The notes under the pieces were generated by a model. The model did not search any database. It was not told the origin of the DNA and was given only the letters and a program-made list of their open reading frames with translations. A program made the position numbers and the translations under genes. Positions 1 through 5,393 of a DNA stretch of 6,066 bases are shown here, one piece after another (position 1 is the stretch's first letter; the number at the start of each line of letters is the position of its first letter). The stretch covers positions 1-6,066 of the forward strand of contig JAJDTN010000283.1 in the NCBI GenBank assembly GCA_022827165.1, given 5' to 3'. The stretch is from Candidatus Latescibacterota bacterium (GTDB taxonomy: Bacteria > Latescibacterota > UBA2968 > UBA8231).

Positions 1-1
1 T

Positions 2-208
2 GCTTATACTCGTATCTCTCCACTGGAGAGCCTCATGACCACGATCACAAAGCTTGAGCCGACGCGGTGGCCTCCCGGGTTCTGGGGCGCCTTCGCCCCG
101 GATCCCGACTTCGGGATGCCGTCCCCGCTTCCGTCCTCTGCCGTCGATCTGGATGACCCCGATGCCCCCGGCCCGGGTCCCGGACCGAGCGCAGAGGACT
201 GGAGCTGA
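2..208 (+). CDS. C-terminal tail of an upstream gene (possibly ABC ATPase), or a 57-aa small ORF
   Basis: This frame is open from the left edge to the TGA at 206-208. Two readings compete. First, it may be the end of a gene starting outside the window. Its first residues contain PLESLMTTITK, which loosely resembles the C-terminal S-L-E-D-[VL]-F-x-x-L-T-G pattern of ATPases that partner ABC-2 permeases, and such an ATPase is missing from this operon and usually precedes the permeases. Second, it may be a 57-residue ORF from ATG 35, with GGAGAG at 25-30 as ribosome site and a TATACT at 5-10 resembling a -10 box. The residues after ATG 35 are rich in Pro, Trp and Phe, then strongly acidic with Gly-Pro repeats (DLDDPDAPGPGPGPSAEDWS). 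No transmembrane segment is visible. This frame looks more protein-like than the Arg/Pro-rich frame that extends the next gene upstream. Product identity is unproven. Confidence 0.45.
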   Translation, partial: AYTRISPLESLMTTITKLEPTRWPPGFWGAFAPDPDFGMPSPLPSSAVDLDDPDAPGPGPGPSAEDWS

Positions 209-242
209 TCCGGGCGGCGCGCTGCACCGCCCTCTCATTCTC

Positions 243-1631
243 ATGCTGCCGTCCCTGATCCGCAAGGAGATCGTCCTCGGCGTCCTCAGCCTGCGCTTCG
301 CCGTGACCTTCGTCCTGTTCTTCGTGCTCACGCTGGTGAGCGTCTTCACCATGACCCGCGGCTACGAGCGGGCCCTGCGGCTGCACGAGGTCGGCGCCGC
401 CCGCCACCACGAGCAGGTCCGCGGAGTCCAGGAGGCCGAGGAGCCCGACGAGGCCCTCCACGACATCCTCTTCGGCGGCGACGGGTTCTACGGCGACCGC
501 GCGCCCCGGCCCATGGGCGTCTTCGTCAAGGGGCTGGAGGACCGCCTGCCGACGCAGGTCAACGTCAGCCTGTGGCATGTCCGCCCCGTCGACGACGACC
601 GCTACCGCAACCCCCTCTTCCGGCTCTTCGCCTCACCCGACTACGCCTACATCGCCAACATCGTCATCTCGCTGCTGGCCCTGCTCTTCGTCTTCGACGC
701 CGTCTGCGGCGAGAAGGAACGGGGCACCCTGAAGATCCTGCTGGCCAACCGCGTGCCCCGCGACCTAGTGCTGCTGGGCAAGTGGATCGGCGGCTACCTG
801 TCCCTCGCGGTGCCGCTGGCGGCGGCCCTCTTCGCCTCCCTCACCTACGTGGTACTCACCGGCGCCGTGCGCGTGGACGCCGACTTCCTGTCGCGGTTCC
901 TGTGGATCGCCGGCGTCTCCCTGCTCTACGTCTCCGTGTTCTTCGGCCTGGGCATGCTCATCTCCACCCTGACCCACAAGGCGTCGACGGCGCTCCTAGT
1001 CTCCCTCTTCGTGTGGATCTGCTGGATCCTCGTCATCCCCAACCTGGCCCCGGTGGCGGCGCGCCTGGCCGTGCCGGTGCCGACGCGGCAGAAGATCGAG
1101 GCCGAGAAGGAGGCCGTGGACCGGGAGACCCAGATCGGCGTGCAGCGGGTCAACCGCAACATGCTCGGCTACGGCCGCAAGGCCGAGGAGATGGTCGAGG
1201 AGATCGAGAAGGAGGGGGACGCGCGCAAGGACCGGATCGATCAGTACTACCATGGCCGCCTGCGCCGCCAGGTCGACCTGAGCCGCAACCTGTCGCGGGC
1301 CTCGCCCTCGGCCAGCTTCGTCCTGGCCGCCAGCGACCTGGCCGGCACCGGGGTGGATCTCTTCACCGCCTTCAACACCGCTGTCCGGCGCTACGGCGAG
1401 GAGTTCTCCGAGCACTGGTGGGAGTGGGACGAGGAGTACCACGATAACGACGAGGAGATGCCCGACGACGCCTGGCTCGAGGTCGACGAATGGCCGGCGC
1501 TGCGGGTGGAGCAGGCGCGCCTCGACGACGTGGTCGACGCCGTCCTCCTCGACGTGCTGCTGCTGGTCGTCTTCAACGTCCTGTTCTTCCTGCTCTCCTA
1601 CCTGTTCTTCCTGCGCTACGACGTGACCTGA
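243..1631 (+). CDS. ABC-2 type transporter permease (first of a tandem pair)
   Basis: This 462-residue inner-membrane permease belongs to the ABC-2 superfamily (NosY / DUF3526-like). About six membrane helices are visible, near residues 17-37, 137-155, 183-207, 219-241, 249-270 and 434-458. After helix 2 comes the cytoplasmic signature GEKERGTLKILL (from residue 156), typical of ABC-2 permeases and close to the site that contacts the ATPase. Loops 1-2 (about 40-135) and 5-6 (about 271-433) are large and predicted extracytoplasmic. The latter has a long charged helical part and then a very acidic, Trp-rich stretch at 386-418. ATG 243 is chosen because the product then begins MLPSLIRKE, matching MLAHLIRKE of the next gene; the in-frame extension to 54 is low-complexity Arg/Pro sequence. 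No good ribosome site precedes ATG 243, so translation may be coupled to the frame ending at 208. The substrate cannot be read from the sequence. Confidence 0.93.
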   Translation: MLPSLIRKEIVLGVLSLRFAVTFVLFFVLTLVSVFTMTRGYERALRLHEVGAARHHEQVRGVQEAEEPDEALHDILFGGDGFYGDRAPRPMGVFVKGLEDRLPTQVNVSLWHVRPVDDDRYRNPLFRLFASPDYAYIANIVISLLALLFVFDAVCGEKERGTLKILLANRVPRDLVLLGKWIGGYLSLAVPLAAALFASLTYVVLTGAVRVDADFLSRFLWIAGVSLLYVSVFFGLGMLISTLTHKASTALLVSLFVWICWILVIPNLAPVAARLAVPVPTRQKIEAEKEAVDRETQIGVQRVNRNMLGYGRKAEEMVEEIEKEGDARKDRIDQYYHGRLRRQVDLSRNLSRASPSASFVLAASDLAGTGVDLFTAFNTAVRRYGEEFSEHWWEWDEEYHDNDEEMPDDAWLEVDEWPALRVEQARLDDVVDAVLLDVLLLVVFNVLFFLLSYLFFLRYDVT

Positions 1632-1638
1632 GGCCGCC

Positions 1639-3021
1639 GTGCTCGCCCACCTGATCCGCAAGGAGCTGCTGGAGCAGCTGTTGAGCCTGCGCTTCGCCAT
1701 GGCCTGCATCATCTGCCTGATCATCACCCTGTCCAGCGCCGTGGTGCTGACCCGCGACTACAGGGAGGCCCTGGCCGACTACCGCACCAACGTGGTCCTC
1801 CACAAGAACGAGCTGGAGGACAGCGGCGACATCTGGGACGACGGCGTCGTCATCGACAAGCCGCTGAACCCGATGCAGATCTTCGTGCGCGGCGTCGACC
1901 CGAGGCTGGTGGTCTCGGCCCGGGTCACCCACGGGCAGCAGCCGATCTTCGAGGCGGAGCAGGAGGTCAACCCCGTCTCGTACCTCTTCCCGCCCGGTGA
2001 CCTGCTGTTCTTCATCGGCGTGGTCATGAGCCTGCTGGCCCTCGCCTTCGGCTACGACGCGGTCTCGGGCGAGAAGGAGTCGGGGACGCTGAAGCTGCTC
2101 ATGTCGTACTCGGCGCCCCGGGACCTGGTGCTGCTGGCCAAGTGGGTCGGCGGCTACCTCGCCCTGGCGGCGCCCTTCCTGCTGGCCGTGACCGCCGCCC
2201 TGGTGGTGGTCATGGTCATGCCCGGCGTCGAGCTGGGCGAGCAGGACTGGGGCGCCCTGGTGCTCCTCATCGCCGTGGGCCTGCTCTACCTGGCCGCCGT
2301 GTACGGCATGGGGATCTTCGTCTCCGCCCGCACCCACCTGGCCTCGACGTCGATCACCGTCCTGCTCATGGTCTGGGTGCTGATGGTCCTGGTGGTCCCC
2401 AACCTGGCGCCCTACCTGGCGGCCGAGGCCGTGCCCCTGCGCAACTTCATGGAGGTGGAGGAGGAGAAGGCGGCCGCCTCCGAGACGGCGTCGGAGGCCT
2501 TCGAGCAGGAGCTGGACGAGTTCACCGCCAACAACCCGGAGGTCGAGCGCTGGGGCGACGACGGCCGCTGGGGCGCCATGTGGAACCTGCGCTACCAGAA
2601 GCTGGCCCTGCAGCGGATCGACGACGAGGGCCGGATCGAGGGCCGCTACGCCAACGAGCTGGCCGCCCAGGTGGCCGTGGCCCGCCACCTGTCGCGGCTC
2701 TCCCCGTTCTCCTCCTTCGCCTACGCCGCCACCGAGCTGGCCGGGGCCGGACTCACCGAGGACCGCCGCTTCCGCGGCAGCCTGCCCGAGTACCGCCGCC
2801 GCCTGACGGTGTACGTCACCGAGCTCTACAGCCGCGCCTGGGCCGAGCAGACCATCGACGAGCCCCAGGACCTCAGCGGCCGTCCCCACTGGCTCTACGG
2901 GCGCGCCCCCGTAGGCGAACGCCTGGCCGCGGTCCTGCCCGACGTGATGCTGCTGGCCGCGTGGACCGTCCTGTTCTTCATGGCCGCCTACCTCTCCTTC
3001 CTGCGCTACGACGTCAAGTGA
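1639..3021 (+). CDS. ABC-2 type transporter permease (second of a tandem pair)
   Basis: This 460-residue product is a diverged paralogue of the preceding permease. Both start ML-x-x-LIRKE, share SLRFA near residues 16-20, carry the ABC-2 signature (here GEKESGTLKLL, from residue 144) and end in FLRYDV plus one residue. Helices lie near 18-37, 121-143, 171-195, 208-230, 238-260 and 430-455. Loops 1-2 and 5-6 are again large and predicted extracytoplasmic. The 5-6 loop has a Glu/Ala-rich helical segment and lacks the Trp-rich acidic patch of its neighbour. The GTG start is supported by GAGG at 1630-1633, overlapping the previous gene's stop, and by alignment to that gene's N-terminus. The pair probably forms a heterodimeric membrane channel powered by an ATPase encoded elsewhere, most likely upstream of the window. 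The substrate is unknown. Confidence 0.95.
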   Translation: MLAHLIRKELLEQLLSLRFAMACIICLIITLSSAVVLTRDYREALADYRTNVVLHKNELEDSGDIWDDGVVIDKPLNPMQIFVRGVDPRLVVSARVTHGQQPIFEAEQEVNPVSYLFPPGDLLFFIGVVMSLLALAFGYDAVSGEKESGTLKLLMSYSAPRDLVLLAKWVGGYLALAAPFLLAVTAALVVVMVMPGVELGEQDWGALVLLIAVGLLYLAAVYGMGIFVSARTHLASTSITVLLMVWVLMVLVVPNLAPYLAAEAVPLRNFMEVEEEKAAASETASEAFEQELDEFTANNPEVERWGDDGRWGAMWNLRYQKLALQRIDDEGRIEGRYANELAAQVAVARHLSRLSPFSSFAYAATELAGAGLTEDRRFRGSLPEYRRRLTVYVTELYSRAWAEQTIDEPQDLSGRPHWLYGRAPVGERLAAVLPDVMLLAAWTVLFFMAAYLSFLRYDVK

Positions 3022-4406
3022 CGGCTCTGCGCTCCCCGATCCTGGCCGGCGCCCTCGCCTGGCTGGCGGCCTGCGGCGACCCCGTGGAGCGCCACATCGA
3101 CACCATCATCGAGGGCGAGGGCGATCTCGAGGAGGCCCGGCTGGCCCTCAACATGGCCAAGGGCTACGCCGTCGATCCGCTGATCGCCGCCTTCGAGGAC
3201 CGCTCCCTGCCGGCGCGGGCCCGCGTCGACCTGGCCGAGTCCCTCTACCGGCTCTACCTGCGCGAGGCCGACCACCGCATCTTCGCCAGCCTCGTGGCCG
3301 GCCTGGAGGACCCGGAGCCCCGGGTGCGGGCCGGCGTGGCCCGCGCCATCGGCAACCTGCGGCGGCCCGAGGCCGTGGCGCCGCTGCTGGCGCGCTTCGA
3401 GGCGGAGACCGATCCGGCCATGAAGGGCGAGATCCTGTCCACCCTCGAGTTCATGTCCTCCGAGTCCGACGGCGACTGGGGCACGCGCGCGAACCCCGAC
3501 CTGCTGGACGCGGCCCAGAAGGAGAGCTTCGGCGCCGGCCTGCGGGCCGTGGTCGCCGCCGGACCGCCCGAGGAACTGCGCACGGCGGCGACGGAGTGGC
3601 TGGAGGTGCTGGCCGAGGATCGCTCCGAAGAGGCGGAGAACCTCTTCCTGGCGGCTGACGCGGCCGGCGCCGAGGCCCTGCTGCGCTCGGCCCTGGAGCT
3701 GGCGCCGGGGAGCCTCAACATCCACCAGAAGCTCGGCAAGCTGTTCTACGCCATGGGCGACGAGGAGCGCGGCCGGGAGTACCTGGAGCGCCTCGGCATG
3801 GTGGCGCGCGCCCCCCGGCTGAAGGCGCGCCCGAAGATCGACGGCCGCCTCGACGAGCCGGCGTGGCGCCAGGTGCGTCCCCATACCGGGTTCTATCAGT
3901 GCATCTGGCGGCTCACGGCCCGGCCCGCCGAGGGCCGCTCCGAGGCCTGGGTCGGCTACCGCGCCGACACCCTTTACATCGCCGTGAAGGGCTACGAGCC
4001 GAGCACGGCCAACCTGGCCGCCTCGGAGACGGAGCGGGACGGCGATGTCCACGCCGACGACTGCATGGAACTCTTCATCGACACCAACCGCGACAGCCAG
4101 TCCTTCCATCACTTCATCATCAACACCCTCGGCGCCATCCGGGACAGCCACCATGGTCCCGGCCGGCCGGGATCGTCCTGGAACGGCGCCATCGAGGTGG
4201 GTACCGCCGTGGCCGACACCTTCTGGGTCGTGGAGGCGGCGATCCCGACGGCGCAGTTGGAGGAGGGCCCCGCCGCGCCCGGCGTGGAGTGGGGCTTCAA
4301 CCTGGCGCGGGTGCGGATCGGCAACGCCTCGGAGTACGGCCAGTGGGTGCCGACCTACGGAAACGCCCACCGCCCCGACCGCTTCGGGGTGCTGCTCTTC
4401 GAGTAA
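3018..4406 (+). CDS. Lipoprotein with HEAT, TPR and CBM9-like domains
   Basis: This 462-residue product starts at a GTG overlapping the previous stop by 4 bp (GTGA), so it is probably translated by coupling; no Shine-Dalgarno sequence is seen. The N-terminus is a lipoprotein signal: Arg5, a short hydrophobic run (8-18), lipobox LAAC with Cys19, then GD. An Asp two residues after the lipid-bearing Cys would favour inner-membrane retention in E. coli, but that rule may not hold here. Residues about 40-145 form HEAT-like helical repeats (clear at DPEPRVRAGVARAIGNL, 98-114). Residues about 216-258 match a tetratricopeptide repeat (ALELAPGSLNIHQKLGKLF). Residues about 265-462 form a CBM9-like beta-sandwich, opening with KIDGRLDEPAW and including DDCMELFIDTN. 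CBM9-like modules bind sugars in some enzymes, but here it could serve as a ligand or protein sensor. No catalytic domain is visible. The context suggests an extracytoplasmic partner of the two permeases. Confidence 0.94.
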   Translation: MTALRSPILAGALAWLAACGDPVERHIDTIIEGEGDLEEARLALNMAKGYAVDPLIAAFEDRSLPARARVDLAESLYRLYLREADHRIFASLVAGLEDPEPRVRAGVARAIGNLRRPEAVAPLLARFEAETDPAMKGEILSTLEFMSSESDGDWGTRANPDLLDAAQKESFGAGLRAVVAAGPPEELRTAATEWLEVLAEDRSEEAENLFLAADAAGAEALLRSALELAPGSLNIHQKLGKLFYAMGDEERGREYLERLGMVARAPRLKARPKIDGRLDEPAWRQVRPHTGFYQCIWRLTARPAEGRSEAWVGYRADTLYIAVKGYEPSTANLAASETERDGDVHADDCMELFIDTNRDSQSFHHFIINTLGAIRDSHHGPGRPGSSWNGAIEVGTAVADTFWVVEAAIPTAQLEEGPAAPGVEWGFNLARVRIGNASEYGQWVPTYGNAHRPDRFGVLLFE

Positions 4407-4415
4407 CCCCAACCG

Positions 4416-4424
4416 AAAGGAGAA
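4416..4424 (+). promoter_or_regulatory. Strong ribosome binding site of the ArsC-like gene
   Basis: AAAGGAGAA sits 10 nt after the lipoprotein stop; its AGGAG core (4418-4422) is 7 nt before GTG 4430. It is the best Shine-Dalgarno match in the window. It fixes the start upstream of the in-frame TGA, which argues that the region before the TGA is translated and that the frame is not just a C-terminal fragment. Confidence 0.85.
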
Positions 4425-4429
4425 CCGCC

Positions 4430-4780
4430 GTGGACAGGATCACCCTCTATCACAACCCCGGCTGAAGCAAGTCGAGGGGCGCGCTGGCAATCCTGCGCGC
4501 CCGGGGCGTCGAGTTCGACGTCGTCGAGTACCTGCACCACCCGCCGGACGAGCCGCAGTTGCGACGGTTCCTGGAGCTGCTCGGCTGCGAGCCGAAGGAG
4601 ATGATCCACCCGGGGTCCTTCGAGGACCTCGGCCTCGACCTGGACGACTACAACACGGCCGACGCCTTGGTGGGCCTGCTGCTGGAGCATCCCGGGGTGA
4701 TGAACCGGCCGATCTGCGTGCGCGGGGACCGGGCGGTGATCGCCCGGCCGGAGGAGCTTGTGGAGGAGATCCTCGACTGA
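4430..4780 (+). CDS. arsC: Selenocysteine-containing ArsC-family (arsenate reductase-like) protein
   Basis: Read through the in-frame TGA (4463-4465) as selenocysteine (U), this is a 116-residue thioredoxin-fold protein of the ArsC/YffB/Spx family. It begins MDRITLYHNPGUSKSRGAL. Family members have YHNPxCSKSR, so U12 replaces the catalytic Cys12 of plasmid R773 ArsC. After the TGA the frame continues with family features: EYLHHPP, DLGL (66-69), HPGVMNRPI (87-95) and ARPEELVEEIL, so it is not decayed. Arg93 and Arg106 match R773 Arg94 and Arg107. No arginine aligns with the arsenate-binding Arg60; that region reads MIHPG. The substrate may therefore not be arsenate, and a glutaredoxin-like or other redox role is possible. 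The GTG start is fixed by the ribosome site at 4416-4424. The gene ends the rightward run, 23 bp after the lipoprotein. Sec decoding would require selA, selB, selC and selD in the genome. A nonsense pseudogene is the alternative, but less likely. Confidence 0.88.
4463..4465 (+). other. In-frame TGA, predicted selenocysteine codon
   Basis: This TGA is codon 12 of the ArsC-like frame and falls exactly on the family's catalytic Cys. TGA is used as a real stop at 1629-1631, 3019-3021, 4778-4780 and by the leftward gene ending at 4790, so a general TGA reassignment to Trp or Gly is unlikely. Recoding to selenocysteine explains both its position and the intact downstream frame. Confidence 0.86.
4477..4502 (+). 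promoter_or_regulatory. Predicted bacterial SECIS hairpin
   Basis: GGGCGCGC (4477-4484) pairs perfectly with GCGCGCCC (4495-4502), giving an 8-bp GC stem with the 10-nt loop UGGCAAUCCU. The loop starts 19 nt after the TGA and has G at its second and third positions. Bacterial SECIS elements usually have an apical loop about 16-37 nt past the UGA with a G in the first two loop positions. The loop could close further with a U-U mismatch and two G-C pairs, leaving CAAU, somewhat like the bulged U and short upper stem of E. coli fdhF. SelB would bind it to deliver Sec-tRNA. The local GC content is high, so chance hairpins are common; the assignment rests on position plus the TGA. Confidence 0.7.
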
Positions 4781-4789
4781 GGGCGGGGG

Positions 4790-5257
4790 TCAGCCGCTCT
4801 GGTCTGGATCCTCCGTCTCGCGGGCCACGCGCAGACGCAGCTCCGTGCTGGAGAAGGTGTGGGGCCGCGTGTTGAAGTAGCAGCGGTCGAAGGACTCCGC
4901 GCGGCCGGTGAAGTCCGTGTCCCGGTACTCGTCCCCGAGGATGCGGACGTCCCAGTCGACGGAGCGCAGGATCTCGACGACGTCGGCCTCCGTGTCGTAG
5001 ACGATGATTTCGTCCACGTACTTGCAGGCCGACACCTGGATCTGGCGCTCGACGATGCTCTGGATCGGCTTGTTCTTGCCGGGCCGGTCGATGGTAGGGT
5101 CGGTCTGGATGCAGACGATCAGGTGGTCGCAGACCGTCTTGGCCTCCTGCAGCATGAGCACGTGGCCGGCGTGGAAGAGGTCGAAGGCGCCGAAGGTGAT
5201 GCCCTTCTTCACCTTGGCCCGCGGCGGCTCGCCGGTCGGTTGCTGGGGCGTGATCAT
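4790..5257 (-). CDS. TagD-like cytidylyltransferase (nucleotidyltransferase fold)
   Basis: This 155-residue cytoplasmic enzyme belongs to the glycerol-3-phosphate cytidylyltransferase (TagD) type, transferring a nucleoside monophosphate from CTP (or ATP in some relatives) to a phosphorylated alcohol. It shows GAFDLFHAGH (23-32) with the nucleotide-binding HxGH at His29-His32, QTDPTIDR (51-58), YVDEIIVYDTE (80-90), ILGDEYRD (106-113), and RPHTFSSTELR (131-141), the counterpart of TagD's RTEGISTT. Length is close to that of TagD, with about 18 extra N-terminal residues. The start is uncertain: ATG 5257 is preferred, while an in-frame TTG at 5293 adds 12 residues; neither has a good ribosome site, and GTG at codon 16 is another candidate. 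It converges with the ArsC-like gene with only 9 bp between stops and no visible terminator. Glycerol-3-phosphate, another polyol phosphate or a heptose phosphate are possible substrates. Confidence 0.92.
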   Translation of the reverse strand: MITPQQPTGEPPRAKVKKGITFGAFDLFHAGHVLMLQEAKTVCDHLIVCIQTDPTIDRPGKNKPIQSIVERQIQVSACKYVDEIIVYDTEADVVEILRSVDWDVRILGDEYRDTDFTGRAESFDRCYFNTRPHTFSSTELRLRVARETEDPDQSG

Positions 5258-5264
5258 GGGGTGA

Positions 5265-5293
5265 AGAATCCGGGGTGTGCCGGCTCCGGTCAA
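5265..5293 (-). promoter_or_regulatory. Possible promoter of the cytidylyltransferase gene
   Basis: On the minus strand, TTGACC (5293-5288) resembles a -35 box and lies exactly 17 nt before GATTCT (5270-5265), a weak 3-of-6 match to a -10 box. Transcription would start near 5258-5257, almost at ATG 5257, giving a leaderless message. That would explain the lack of a ribosome site. The -10 match is poor, so this is tentative. Confidence 0.25.
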
Positions 5294-5374
5294 GGGAAGT
5301 GACAGGGCCGGACCCGCCCCCGGCCGGACCCGGTTTTCTTACCTTGCAGCGCTGTAGCCGGCTTCCCTTGGACC
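5288..5374. repeat. Inverted repeat flanking the divergent intergenic region
   Basis: GGTCAAGGGAAG (5288-5299) recurs inverted at 5362-5374, where the reverse complement is GGTCCAAGGGAAG. The 9-base core CAAGGGAAG is exact, and one extra C interrupts the outer GGT(C). The arms lie about 62 bp apart between two divergently transcribed genes, so they could be paired operator half-sites or binding sites for one regulator. The left arm overlaps the possible -35 box of the cytidylyltransferase gene. A related GGAAGTGA occurs at 5295-5302 and 5384-5391. Confidence 0.5.
5306..5332. repeat. Direct repeat of 11 bp, period 16 bp
   Basis: GGCCGGACCCG occurs at 5306-5316 and again at 5322-5332, in the middle of the divergent intergenic region. 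The same bases can also form a small hairpin (GGCCGG 5306-5311 with CCGGCC 5320-5325). Both may be by-products of GC-rich sequence. A regulator site is possible because the repeat lies between two divergent genes. Confidence 0.5.
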
Positions 5375-5393
5375 CCTCGGACCGGAAGTGAGG

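Noticed and set aside
54..242. Upstream extension of the first permease to TTG 54
   Set aside because: The added 63 residues are Arg/Pro-rich shadow-like sequence, and the paralogue aligns from ATG 243.
572..1447. Plus-strand open frame inside the first permease
   Set aside because: Its composition is dominated by Arg, Pro and Gly, typical of an out-of-frame read of GC-rich DNA, and it lies wholly within a convincing permease gene.
2142..3017. Long N-terminal extension of the lipoprotein frame through the second permease
   Set aside because: It is an Arg/Gly/Pro-rich shadow of the permease gene. The lipoprotein signal and lipobox begin at GTG 3018.
3006..4412. Long minus-strand open frame opposite the lipoprotein
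   Set aside because: It is an antisense shadow produced by high third-position GC, with no recognisable domain, whereas the plus strand encodes clear domains. The same applies to long minus-strand frames at 996-1727, 1573-2889 and 4440-6002.
4463..4465. Genetic code with TGA read as Trp or Gly
   Set aside because: TGA ends both permease genes, the ArsC-like gene and the cytidylyltransferase gene at sensible family lengths.
4430..4780. Reading the ArsC-like gene as a nonsense-mutated pseudogene or sequencing error
   Set aside because: The single TGA hits the one codon where Sec is chemically expected, the rest of the frame is intact, the ribosome site is strong and a SECIS-like hairpin follows. 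It cannot be fully excluded without the genome's sel genes.
4781..4789. Shared terminator between the convergent ArsC-like and cytidylyltransferase genes
   Set aside because: Only 9 bp separate the stops and no stem with a T-run is visible there or just inside either gene end.
5306..5340. Rho-independent terminator (GGCCGG/CCGGCC hairpin, then TTTTCTT)
   Set aside because: No gene reads into it from either side, since the flanking genes diverge, and the T-rich stretch does not directly follow the stem.
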